Shown: positions 35,341-42,916 of the stretch, one piece after another | Numbering within the stretch: the first letter of the stretch is position 1 | Layout of the letters: each line of letters begins with the position of its first letter | Source of the DNA: Paracoccus sp. S3-43 | GTDB taxonomy: Bacteria > Pseudomonadota > Alphaproteobacteria > Rhodobacterales > Rhodobacteraceae | Direction of reading: 5' to 3' | Assembly (NCBI RefSeq): GCF_029027965.1 | Contig: NZ_CP119082.1 | Location: 3,085,001-3,149,000, forward strand | Length of the DNA stretch: 64,000 bases | Program-made: the position numbers and the translations under genes | Notes under the pieces: generated by a model | Told to the model about the DNA's origin: nothing | Seen by the model: the letters and a program-made list of their open reading frames with translations, nothing else | Database searches by the model: none

Positions 35341-35359
35341 GGAAACACATTGTGTTTCC
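35341..35359. terminator. Convergent hairpin between usp and mtaB
   Basis: GGAAACAC (35341-35348) pairs with GTGTTTCC (35352-35359) around a 3-nt loop, with A/T-containing arms. It is about 30 bp from the mtaB stop. Confidence 0.5.
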
Positions 35360-35386
35360 TGATCCCGCCAGGCCACGCAGCTTATA

Positions 35387-36640
35387 TCAGGCCATCAGCC
35401 GCGCCCCGTCATGGCCCGCGATGCGCAGGTCCATCAGCGCGCCTTCGGGCTGGTCGGTGTCGAAGGCCACCTCGGTGAACTGTTCCGTGCGGCCCAGGCG
35501 CGGGCCTTCGGTCAGGACGCGATGGGTCCGGCCCACCTGCCCCTCCAGGTGGCGGCGCAGCGCGGCCTCGCCCGCCTCGCGCAGCCGGGCGGCGCGGTCG
35601 CGGATCACCGGGCCTTTCACGGCAGGCATCCGCGCGGCGGGCGTGCCCTTGCGGGCCGAGAACGGAAAGACATGCAGGAAGGTCAGCCCGCACTCGCCGA
35701 CCAGTCTGACGCTGTTTTCGAACATCGCATCGGTTTCGGTCGGGAAACCCGCGATGATGTCGGCGCCGAAGACGATATCCGGCCGCAGCCGCCGCGCGTC
35801 CTCGCAGAAACGGATCGCGTCGTCGCGCAGGTGGCGGCGCTTCATCCGCTTGAGGATCATGTCGTCGCCGGCCTGCAAGGACAGGTGCAGATGCGGCATC
35901 AGCCGGGGTTCCGAGGCGATGGCCAGCATCAGGTTCTCGTCCGCCTCGATGCTGTCGATGCTGCTGATCCGCAGGCGTGGCAGGTCGGGCACCAGCCGCA
36001 GGATCCGCATCACCAGATCGCCAAGCCGAGGCGTGCCCGGCAGGTCGGCGCCCCAGCTGGTCAGATCCACGCCGGTCAGCACCACCTCGTTGAAGCCGCG
36101 CCCGACCAGCCGCTTGATCTGTTCGACCACCACGCCCGCCGGAACCGACCGCGAATTGCCGCGCCCATAGGGGATGATGCAGAAGGTGCAGCGGTGATCG
36201 CAGCCGTTCTGGACCTGCACATAGGCGCGGTGCCGCCCGAAGCCGTCGATCAGGTGGCCCGCGGTTTCCCGCACCGACATGATGTCGTCGACGCGGATCT
36301 TTTCCGTCTCGCCGATCAGGTCGGGCGCGCGCAGGCCCTGCCACGTCTCGGGCTGCATCTTCTCGTGATTGCCGATCACCCGCGTGACCTCGGGCATGGC
36401 CGCGAAGGTCTCGGGTTCGGTCTGCGCCGCGCAGCCGGTCACGATCACCGGCGCGCCGGGGTTTTCGCGGGCCAGGCGGCGGATTTCCTGGCGGGCCTTG
36501 CGCACCGCCTCGGCGGTGACGGCGCAGGTGTTGACGACGACCGCGTGGGGCAGGCCCGCCGCCTCGGCCATCTCGCGCATCGCCTCGGTTTCATAGGCGT
36601 TCAGGCGACAGCCCAGCGTGGAAAAGACCGGCGCGCTCAT
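35387..36640 (-). CDS. mtaB: tRNA t6A37 methylthiotransferase MtaB
   Basis: The 417-residue radical-SAM enzyme adds a methylthio group to t6A at position 37 of tRNAs. It has the N-terminal UPF0004 cysteines ('STLGCRLNAYETE', 'VVNTCAVTAEA', 'VTGCAAQTEPE'), the radical-SAM C-x3-C-x2-C in 'NGCDHRCTFCIIPYGRG' near 146, and a C-terminal TRAM region. 'CRLN' and 'NTCAVT' are typical of MtaB rather than MiaB. Its ATG overlaps the dapF stop by 4 bp. Confidence 0.93.
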   Translation of the reverse strand: MSAPVFSTLGCRLNAYETEAMREMAEAAGLPHAVVVNTCAVTAEAVRKARQEIRRLARENPGAPVIVTGCAAQTEPETFAAMPEVTRVIGNHEKMQPETWQGLRAPDLIGETEKIRVDDIMSVRETAGHLIDGFGRHRAYVQVQNGCDHRCTFCIIPYGRGNSRSVPAGVVVEQIKRLVGRGFNEVVLTGVDLTSWGADLPGTPRLGDLVMRILRLVPDLPRLRISSIDSIEADENLMLAIASEPRLMPHLHLSLQAGDDMILKRMKRRHLRDDAIRFCEDARRLRPDIVFGADIIAGFPTETDAMFENSVRLVGECGLTFLHVFPFSARKGTPAARMPAVKGPVIRDRAARLREAGEAALRRHLEGQVGRTHRVLTEGPRLGRTEQFTEVAFDTDQPEGALMDLRIAGHDGARLMA

Positions 36641-37467
36641 GACGCCAGCCAGTCCGGGGTCAGCACGCCGGAAAACACATGCGCGGTCGGCCCCTCCATC
36701 CAGACGCCATCCTCGCGCCAGTCGATCAGCAGCAGCCCGCCCGGCACGTTCACCCGGACCCGCCGCCCGGTCAGCCCGCGCCGCGCGGCCGCCACCGCTG
36801 CCGCGCAGGAACACGACCCCGAGGCCAGCGTTGGCCCGGTCCCGCGTTCCCAGATGCGCAGGATGATCTCGTCGCGGGACAGGATCTGCACGATTTCCAC
36901 ATTGGTGCGCTGCGGATACAGCGGGTGATGCTCCATCGCCGGGCCGAAGGTGGCCAGATCGACCGAGCCCGCCTCCTCGACGAAGAAGGTCGCATGGGGA
37001 TTGCCCATCCCGGTCGCCACGGGATCGCCGTCGATCGGCAGGTGGTCGACATCCACCTGATGCGCGAGGGGAATCGCCCGCCAGTCCAGCACCGGCGGCC
37101 CCATGTTCACCCGCGTCAGACCGTTGTCCGCATCCTCGGCCAGCAGGATGGCGTGATCGGTGCGCAGGCTCAGCCGGTCGCGGCCGGTCTGGTCCATCAC
37201 ATATCGGGCGATGCAGCGCGTGGCATTCCCGCAGGCCGAACTGACCGAGCCGTCGGCATTCCAGAACCGCAGCCGCAGATCCGCCCGGTCGTCCGACTGG
37301 ATCGTCGCAAGCTGGTCGAAGCCCACGCCCCGGTTGCGATCCGCGATGCGCGCGACCAGCCCTGCCGCAGGGGGATCGCCACCGGCACGCAGATCAAGGA
37401 CGACGAAATCGTTGCCGAGCCCATGCATCTTCATGAAGGGCAGGCCGGGGACGGGGTTGCTGTTCAT
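36637..37467 (-). CDS. dapF: Diaminopimelate epimerase
   Basis: The 276-residue enzyme epimerises LL- to meso-diaminopimelate for lysine and peptidoglycan. 'MKMHGLGNDFVVLD', 'FWNADGSVSSACGNATRC' (first catalytic Cys) and 'TGMGNPHATFFV' are clear. In the second active-site motif, usually A-C-G-[ST]-G-A-C, the sequence is 'TLASGSCSCAAAVAA', so the usual Cys position holds Ser and Cys residues are shifted downstream. I believe similar variants occur in other Rhodobacteraceae. It is co-transcribed with mtaB. Confidence 0.92.
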   Translation of the reverse strand: MNSNPVPGLPFMKMHGLGNDFVVLDLRAGGDPPAAGLVARIADRNRGVGFDQLATIQSDDRADLRLRFWNADGSVSSACGNATRCIARYVMDQTGRDRLSLRTDHAILLAEDADNGLTRVNMGPPVLDWRAIPLAHQVDVDHLPIDGDPVATGMGNPHATFFVEEAGSVDLATFGPAMEHHPLYPQRTNVEIVQILSRDEIILRIWERGTGPTLASGSCSCAAAVAAARRGLTGRRVRVNVPGGLLLIDWREDGVWMEGPTAHVFSGVLTPDWLAS

Positions 37468-37561
37468 GGACGTCCTATAATCCCTGCCGGAAATTTCCGC
37501 CAGTGGGCGCGACTTTTCCGCTTGACGCCCCCGGCAGCCCCCCCTAGTAAGCGCCGATGTT

Positions 37562-37637
37562 GGGCCCGTAGCTCAGTTGGTAGAGCAACTGACTTTTAAT
37601 CAGTGGGTCACAGGTTCGAATCCTGTCGGGCTCACCA
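37562..37637 (+). tRNA. tRNA-Lys (anticodon UUU)
   Basis: A 76-nt cloverleaf has acceptor arms GGGCCCG/CGGGCTC (one G-U pair), D-arm GCTC..GAGC, anticodon stem CTGAC-TTTTAAT-CAG with TTT, T-arm with GTTCGAATC, and an encoded CCA. It marks the left border of the accessory island. Confidence 0.95.
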
Positions 37638-37647
37638 ACAAATTCAA

Positions 37648-37678
37648 GGGCTTAGGCAGTTTGCGCCTAGGCCCTTTT
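37648..37678 (+). terminator. tRNA-Lys terminator
   Basis: GGGCTTAGGC (37648-37657) pairs with GCCTAGGCCC (37665-37674), with one G-U pair, followed by TTTT. It lies 10 bases after the tRNA. Confidence 0.8.
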
Positions 37679-38094
37679 CCGTTCGGGCTACCACCGGGCT
37701 ACCACGGAACGAAATTTCGCGCCCGCCCGGCACCGACAAGCGCGCCGGGCAGCCAGGCCTTGATCCGAACGGGCGGGTCGGGCTGGCGCATGACAGCCCA
37801 GCCGTTCGCTGGCCGGGATAGAAAGCCCAAGGCCTGCATTTTGCTCGGTAACCGTGTAACCTTGTAACCATCATTGTAATTTACTGTTTTTGCTGTCTTA
37901 TTTCCATCCCGCCAGTTACAGGCAGGGTTACAGGCTTTCCTCATGCTGTAACCGGATGGTATTGCCAGACGACTGGCGCGGCACTAGAAAAACAACAAAC
38001 ACAACCGGAACATACAATGGTTTCAAGAGGATAGATTTTTCACGCATCGGGGCGCGAATTACCCCCGTTTGGGATAGGCTGGAAAGAACCTAGT
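37679..38094. other. Gene-poor island edge
   Basis: About 416 bp between tRNA-Lys and the IS481 relic contain no convincing gene. The middle part is AT-rich and has three closely spaced GTAACC words (about 37849-37869) and further GTTACAG/GTAACC words up to 37950. An 81-codon open frame on the minus strand (37699-37944) has no recognisable family. This may be leftover DNA from an integrated element; no integrase remains. Confidence 0.45.
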
Positions 38095-38256
38095 TGTTTG
38101 ATCCCACGGTTTGATGGTGCGATCCTTTCTTGGGAATGGAAGGAGGCATTATGGGCCAAGTTCGTCACGGGAGCGCCACGACCACGCACGCCATCCGAGC
38201 GGCAATACAGCGATCGCAAGCTTCGACCGCGTCACTGAGCCGGGAGTTGGGCATCA
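38095..38256 (+). mobile_element. IS481 relic, left part
   Basis: TGTTTGATCCCACGG begins directly after a CCTAGT site and matches the end of the intact IS481 at 18534. The relic includes the start of its transposase ('[14 protein letters not shown]'). The copy differs from the intact one at many positions. It is interrupted at 38256 by an IS3-family element. Confidence 0.88.
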
Positions 38257-38336
38257 TGAGCTACCCCCCGAAAATCGGACAGTGACGGAAGCTACGATCT
38301 GAAGTCTGCTGGTCTCCAAGAACGAGGAGAACAGAG

Positions 38337-38636
38337 ATGTCGAGACGCAGGAACCACGATGCGGCGTTCAAGGCGCGTGTGGCGCTGGAAGCCGTGAAGG
38401 GGGAGCGCACAGTGTCAGAGCTGGCCGCCGAATATGGCGTGCATCCGACGATGATCCATCAATGGAAACGGTCGCTTCTGGAGGGTGCCGCAGGGATCTT
38501 CGAGCGGGGCGGCAAGGCTGCGGCAGCGGCCGAGGTTGCCGAAGAAACTGTCCGTGACCTGCACGCCAAGATCGGAGAGCTGGCCGTCGCCAACGATTTT
38601 TTGTCACGAAAGCTCAAGCCCTGGATCGGCAAGTGA
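38337..38636 (+). CDS. IS3 family transposase OrfA
   Basis: The 99-residue OrfA has the N-terminal helix-turn-helix of IS3 elements ('AAFKARVALEAVKGERTVSE', then 'LAAEYGVHPTMIHQWKRSLL') and a leucine-zipper-like tail. OrfB starts 4 bp before its stop in another frame, so a -1 frameshift probably makes the active OrfAB fusion. Confidence 0.9.
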   Translation: MSRRRNHDAAFKARVALEAVKGERTVSELAAEYGVHPTMIHQWKRSLLEGAAGIFERGGKAAAAAEVAEETVRDLHAKIGELAVANDFLSRKLKPWIGK

Positions 38637-39487
38637 GGCGCGGAATGGTTGAGAAGAACCACCCAAGCCTGTCGGTCGGGGCGCAGTGCCGCCTGCTATC
38701 GATCTCGCGGTCGTCGTTCTATTACGCGCCGCAGGGCGAGACGGCGATGAACCTCGACCTCATGCTGTTGATCGACAAGCAGTTCCTGGATACACCCTTC
38801 TACGGCGTGCGGCAGATGACGTGGCACCTGCAGAACGAGGGGCATGGTGTGAACCAGAAACGCATCCGGCGGCTGATGCGGCTCATGCGCCTGATGCCGA
38901 TCTACCAGAGGCCCAACACCAGCAAGCCGAGAAAAGGCCACAAGACCTATCCCTATCTGTTGGGCGGGCTGCGGGTGGATCGGCCCGGTCAGGTCTGGTG
39001 CGCAGATATCACCTATTTGCCGATGCGGCGGGGCTTTCTGTATCTGGTGGCGATCATGGACTGGTTCACCCGCAAGGTGCTGGCCTGGCGGATATCGAAC
39101 ACGCTGGAGGCCGACTTCTGCGTCGAGGCGCTGAACGAGGCCATCCATCGCTTCGGCGCGCCCGGGATCATGAACACGGATCAGGGCTCACAGTTCACGT
39201 CCTTCGCCTGGACTGATCGGCTGAAGCGCATTGGCACTCGGATCTCGATGGACGGCAAGGGGCGCTGCATCGACAACGTCTTCATCGAGCGTCTGTGGCG
39301 ATCCCTGAAGTATGAATGCGTCTACCTGCACGCCTGGGAAACGGGATCGCAGGCCAAGGTTGGTATTGGGCACTGGATCAACTTCTACAACCATCGACGA
39401 CCCCACACTGCCCATGGCGGGCAGCCGCCCGCCGTGGTCTACTTCAACAGCAGCGAAACCGATCAGCAGGCACAGGCAGTAGCTTAA
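38633..39487 (+). CDS. IS3 family transposase OrfB
   Basis: The 284-residue catalytic frame has an HTH_21-type segment ('YGVRQMTWHLQNEGHGVNQKR') and an rve core with Asp in 'VWCADITYLPMRRG', Asp in 'IMNTDQGSQFTS' and Glu in 'VFIERLWRSLKYE'. It begins at a GTG overlapping the OrfA stop. Confidence 0.92.
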   Translation: MRRGMVEKNHPSLSVGAQCRLLSISRSSFYYAPQGETAMNLDLMLLIDKQFLDTPFYGVRQMTWHLQNEGHGVNQKRIRRLMRLMRLMPIYQRPNTSKPRKGHKTYPYLLGGLRVDRPGQVWCADITYLPMRRGFLYLVAIMDWFTRKVLAWRISNTLEADFCVEALNEAIHRFGAPGIMNTDQGSQFTSFAWTDRLKRIGTRISMDGKGRCIDNVFIERLWRSLKYECVYLHAWETGSQAKVGIGHWINFYNHRRPHTAHGGQPPAVVYFNSSETDQQAQAVA

Positions 39488-39526
39488 ATCAGCCGGAAAG
39501 CTGTCCAAGGATCGGGGAGTAGCTCA

Positions 39527-39636
39527 TCAACCCCAAGACCGTGTCAAAATGGCGTAAGCGGGCCACAGTGGAGGATCTGAAGACCGGGCCCAAGGAGCCT
39601 CGTTCAACGGTGCTGAATGAGGAGGAAGAAGCAATA
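39527..39636 (+). mobile_element. IS481 relic, right part
   Basis: After the IS3 element the relic resumes with the codons for N-P-K-T-V and continues to about 39635, where it is cut by the next IS3-type end. The remaining two-thirds of the IS481 transposase is lost. Confidence 0.85.
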
Positions 39637-40005
39637 TGAATAGCCCCGAGTTTCTTAGACGCCTTCCCGTCTCATCATCTGCCGTCGCTCGAACTCTGCG
39701 GGCGACAGCATTCCGTTTCTCGCATGTTTGCGCTTCGGGTTATAGAACATCTCGATATAATCGAACACGTCCTGCCTTGCGTCTTCGCGGGTCCGGTAGG
39801 TCCTGCGCCTGATCCGTTCGCGCTTGAGCAGGTTGAAGAAGCTCTCGGCAACAGCGTTGTCGTGACAGTTGCCACGGCGGCTCATGGAATGCTCAAGATT
39901 GTGGGCGCGCAGGAATGCTGCCCAGTCCATGCTGGTGAACTGGCTGCCCTGATCTGAATGAACCAGCACCTTGGTCTTCGGCTTGCGCCGCCAGACGGCT
40001 ATCCT
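39637..40005 (-). mobile_element. Truncated IS3 family element
   Basis: One terminus starts TGAATAGCCCCGAGTTTC at 39637. The minus strand encodes the last third of an OrfB (about 39655-40005): 'RRKPKTKVLVHSDQGSQFTS', then 'AESFFNLLKRERI' and 'EMFYNPKRKHARNGMLSPAEFE'. The rest of the element is missing; the boundary at about 40005 is to unrelated DNA. Confidence 0.85.
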
Positions 40006-40007
40006 TC

Positions 40008-40493
40008 GTGCGTGCGGTTGATGAGGCCGAGCGATTCCAGATGACGGAACGCATCGCAAAAGGCCCTGCGCCAGATCACCAGGCGCCGAACCACCTCACG
40101 CAACTCGTTGATGACATCGACGGGTTCGTGGATAACGTGTCGCCCGAGGTGCATGCCTACGAGGTGTCCGGGAAGAATATCTTGGATCAATGGTTCAGCT
40201 ACCGCCGCCTAGATCGCACCCGCCCAATGATCGGCGACCGTCGACCGCCATCGCCACTCGACAAGGTCCAACCGGATAGCTGGCCGTCGTCGTATACAGA
40301 GGACTTGCTGAACCTACTCCATGTCCTGACGCTGCTGACCCAATTGGAGCCGGATCAGGCCGAGCTCCTGGATCGGGTATGCTCGGGCCCGCTGATTAGC
40401 GCAAAAACACTGCGCACCCAGGGCGTGTTTGACGATGCCAGCACCGCGACAAGCCGGCCCGGCGATGACCGGCAGAATGAGATGGTTTTCTGA
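40008..40493 (+). pseudogene. C-terminal fragment of a type ISP restriction-modification enzyme
   Basis: From about 40095 the frame reads 'EVHAYEVSGKNILDQWFSYR', then 'RPMIGDRRPPSPLDKVQPDSW' and 'LLDRVCSGPLISAKTL'. From family knowledge this resembles the very C-terminus of type ISP (LlaBIII-like) helicase-methyltransferase proteins of about 1,500 residues. Only this tail remains; the 5' part is replaced by the truncated IS3 element. The first 30 codons do not match and may be unrelated sequence. Confidence 0.7.
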
Positions 40494-40595
40494 GCCCTGC
40501 TTAGAAATAGACGCCGTGCTGCCTGAGCAATCGGTGATGCCACGCCGAAAGCTCCCGTTCGTCCCCGTGAGCTTCAAGCCGGCGATGCGACCGCA

Positions 40596-41312
40596 CTACA
40601 TTTCGATCCAGAGGTGAACGAGCCGAATACCCCCGAGCCCCGAACTGCGAGCGTGAGCAGAAGAGAGGCCCGCCACGCGCGATGGCGGATCATACTCTAG
40701 GAGCGACAGCTTGTCGGCGGCAGACCAGCCCTCGACGGCGTCGCTTTCGAGACCGTCGATCCAGTCGTCGAGCTGGACCGCCCACGATGGGATGTCTCTC
40801 TCCTGCACGTAGGCGATCATCGCCGCCCGATCGTGTGACGAACCGTGATGTCCCGCCTTGAAGCGTTGCACGCCGCCGGTCGTACTGAAGCGGCTGTATA
40901 GATATTCGCGCTCGTCCCGCTTGTGGCCCGTGGGAGTTGGGAGCCTCTTGCATTCGATCGGCAGGAGCGTTTGGTACTCGGTATATTCGCGGCCTTCGAT
41001 CCAGATGACCGAGCCGCTCGGCGCGACGGCGAGGTCGATCGCGCGCCGACCATCGGCGGCGTCTGGCTCTTCGCGCCTGAACTGCAGAAAATCCCAGCCT
41101 GGCGTGTGACGGCTGGCGCTGGCGAGCTTCGCGCAGAGCTGCGCGGTCAAGGCGTCCTCGCTGGTCTGCGCGGGCCGGCGGGGATCATCGCGCCAACCGG
41201 GCAGGACGCTTCCAATGAAGCCGATAAGAGCATTCATCCACTCGCCGGGAAGATGAACCTCGCTGTCCAGCGTTCCGACCTGCGCCCGGCGCTCCCCCTC
41301 GTCGGCCAGCAT
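40596..41312 (-). CDS. Predicted PD-(D/E)XK-type nuclease, unknown family
   Basis: The 238-residue protein is not one I recognise. It has a likely nuclease core: Glu52 in 'TSEDALTAQL', Asp93 in 'RRAIDLAVAPSG', and Glu120-x-Lys122 in 'TLLPIECKRLPTP', the spacing of a PD-(D/E)XK fold. 'REYLYSRFSTTGGVQRFKAG' follows. It starts 1 bp after the upstream gene's stop, so the two were an operon. The upstream gene is truncated by an IS, so the pair may be a broken defence module. Codon use looks less GC-biased than in the core genome. Confidence 0.6.
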   Translation of the reverse strand: MLADEGERRAQVGTLDSEVHLPGEWMNALIGFIGSVLPGWRDDPRRPAQTSEDALTAQLCAKLASASRHTPGWDFLQFRREEPDAADGRRAIDLAVAPSGSVIWIEGREYTEYQTLLPIECKRLPTPTGHKRDEREYLYSRFSTTGGVQRFKAGHHGSSHDRAAMIAYVQERDIPSWAVQLDDWIDGLESDAVEGWSAADKLSLLEYDPPSRVAGLSSAHARSSGLGGIRLVHLWIEM

Positions 41313-41313
41313 C

Positions 41314-41699
41314 CTAGAAGCCCTGCTCGCGCAAGTCGGCGAACACGTCATCGGCATCGCGCAGCGCGATCGATCGAGTCCAGAACCGGTGCCGGTCGGG
41401 CTTCAGCAGGAAGACGAAGCCCTTGTCGTAAAGGCGGGTGATCCGGGTGACCGTCAGACCCGAGCCGCGGCGCCCGTGGAGGAGCGCATCGAACCTGCCG
41501 CGTAGCTCATCTGCTCCCGACCAGTCCACCGCGCCATCGCCGAACGCATAAGCCCTGCAGATCGCGCCCGACCACCGTTGCGATTCGAGCGGGCGTATCG
41601 GATTGCGCGTGTAGACGGCGTTGAGCTGACGGACGAACACGGCATCGAAGTCAGCAAGAGCATCGTCTGGCGCTGCTCGCATGACCGGCGCGGTTGGAC
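41314..41699 (-). pseudogene. 3' part of an unknown gene, cut by IS407-like element
   Basis: An open frame of about 128 codons runs from the IS end at 41700 to a TAG at 41314. It has 'FVRQLNAVYTRNPIRPLESQ' and 'RLYDKGFVFLLKPDRHRFW'. An in-frame ATG at 41682 exists but has no ribosome-binding site, so this is probably the C-terminus of a larger protein. No family is recognised. It lies one base before the predicted nuclease gene. Confidence 0.5.
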
Positions 41700-41728
41700 T
41701 GCCCCCACGGAGTGGTCCGGGTTGATTG

Positions 41729-42544
41729 TTAGTGCATCGTCGGCCGCTGGTCTATTGGGATGAGGGCTTCCGGTGCGGGCGGGCGGTATCCCAGGGAGCT
41801 GTGCGGCCTGACAGTGTTGTAGTGGCGGCGCCATCGCTCGATGAGGATCTGGGCCTCCCTAAGCGAATAGAAGACTTCTGCGTCCAGGAGTTCGTCGCGG
41901 AATCGAGCGTTGAAGCTCTCGCAATACCCGTTCTCCCAGGGTGAACCCGGCTCGATGAACGCGGTCTTGGCACCAACTGCGCCGATCCAGCCCTGCACCT
42001 TCTTGGCAATGAATTCCGCGCCATTGTCGGACCTTATGAACGCAGGCGGGCCACGCAAGATGAACAGCTCCGTCAGGGCGTCGATTACGTCGGTGGAATT
42101 GAGCTTGCGGTTTGCACGGATCACCAGCGCCTCCTTCGTGAATTCGTCGATGATATTGAGCGTCCGAAACAGCCGTCCGTCATGTGTCCGGTCCTGAACG
42201 AAATCATAGGACCAGACGTGGTTCGGGTGCTCCGGTCGGAGACGGACGCAGGACCCGTCGTTCAACCAGAGCCGACCCTTCTTTGCCTGCTTTTGTGGGA
42301 TCTTCAGCCCTTCACGCCGCCATATCCGTTCCACGCGTTTATGATTTACATGCCAACCGGCGTTGTTCAGCAGTCCGGTGATCATCCGATAGCCATATCG
42401 CCCGTAGGTGCGAGCGAGCGCGATGATGTCCTCCGTCAGCCGTTCTTCGTCCGGGGCGCCGCAAGGAACCTTGCGTTGCGTTGAGCGGTGCTGCCCGAGG
42501 GTGCGGCAGGCGCGGCGCTCGGATATGCCAAGCGCCTGCCGCAC
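41729..42544 (-). CDS. IS407-group transposase OrfB
   Basis: The 271-residue rve-type catalytic frame has Asp in 'VWSYDFVQDRTHDGRLFR', Asp in 'FIRSDNGAEFIAKKVQ' and Glu in 'ENGYCESFNARFRDELLDAE'. 'VWSYDFVQDRTHDG' is characteristic of IS407 relatives in Rhizobiales and Rhodobacterales. The frame extends upstream of the ATG, and a -1 shift from OrfA is likely. Confidence 0.92.
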   Translation of the reverse strand: MRQALGISERRACRTLGQHRSTQRKVPCGAPDEERLTEDIIALARTYGRYGYRMITGLLNNAGWHVNHKRVERIWRREGLKIPQKQAKKGRLWLNDGSCVRLRPEHPNHVWSYDFVQDRTHDGRLFRTLNIIDEFTKEALVIRANRKLNSTDVIDALTELFILRGPPAFIRSDNGAEFIAKKVQGWIGAVGAKTAFIEPGSPWENGYCESFNARFRDELLDAEVFYSLREAQILIERWRRHYNTVRPHSSLGYRPPAPEALIPIDQRPTMH

Positions 42545-42576
42545 ATGATCGATGCACTTGCGACGGCGCGAAGGGC

Positions 42577-42855
42577 TTAGAAGTTTCCCCGTGCAGCCTC
42601 GCTCAGGATCATCTTGTCCAAGGTCAGATCTGACACCGCGCGCCGCAACCGCTGGTTCTCCGCCTCAAGCTCCTTGAGACGCTTCAGCTGATCCCGGTTC
42701 ATGCCGCCATACTGCTTGCGCCAGCGATAATACGTCGGCTCGGTCACGCCGATCTGCCGCACCGCGTCGGAAATCGCCATTCCCTGTCCATGAAGCACTT
42801 CGATCTGTCGAAGCTTCAGAACGATGTCTTCCGGTTTGTCTCGCTTGCCTGCCAT
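42577..42855 (-). CDS. IS407-group transposase OrfA
   Basis: This 92-residue frame starts at an ATG preceded by AGGAGG ('MAGKRDKPEDIVLKLRQIEV'). It has the helix-turn-helix 'AISDAVRQIGVTEPTYYRWRK' and a coiled-coil tail 'RLKELEAENQRLRRAVSDL'. Confidence 0.92.
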   Translation of the reverse strand: MAGKRDKPEDIVLKLRQIEVLHGQGMAISDAVRQIGVTEPTYYRWRKQYGGMNRDQLKRLKELEAENQRLRRAVSDLTLDKMILSEAARGNF

Positions 42856-42916
42856 CTGATGGTCCTCCTGAACAGGATATTTGTATCCCAGTTGGCGGAC
42901 CACTTCAGTGGGGGCA

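Larger units (their letters stand above)
38257..39526 (+). mobile_element. IS3 family insertion sequence (1,270 bp)
   Basis: Terminal repeats TGAGCTACCCCCCGA (left) and TGAGCTACTCCCCGA (right, reverse complement) bound the element. A 3-bp target duplication, TCA, flanks it (38254-38256 and 39527-39529). It is inserted in the transposase gene of an IS481 relic. Both transposase frames are intact, so it may still be active. Confidence 0.92.
41700..42916 (-). mobile_element. IS3 family, IS407-group insertion sequence (1,217 bp)
   Basis: Ends are TGCCCCCACGGAGTGGTCCG at 41700 and, reverse-complemented, TGCCCCCACTGAAGTGGTCC at 42916. Both transposase frames are full length. No 4-bp target duplication is seen (left flank GGAC, right flank CTCC). 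The flanks carry unrelated, oppositely oriented gene fragments, so the element may mark a deletion between two former copies. Confidence 0.9.

Noticed and set aside
37849-37950. GTAACC/GTTACAG words as replication iterons
   Set aside because: There are only a few unevenly spaced copies, no rep gene and no DnaA box cluster, so an origin cannot be supported.
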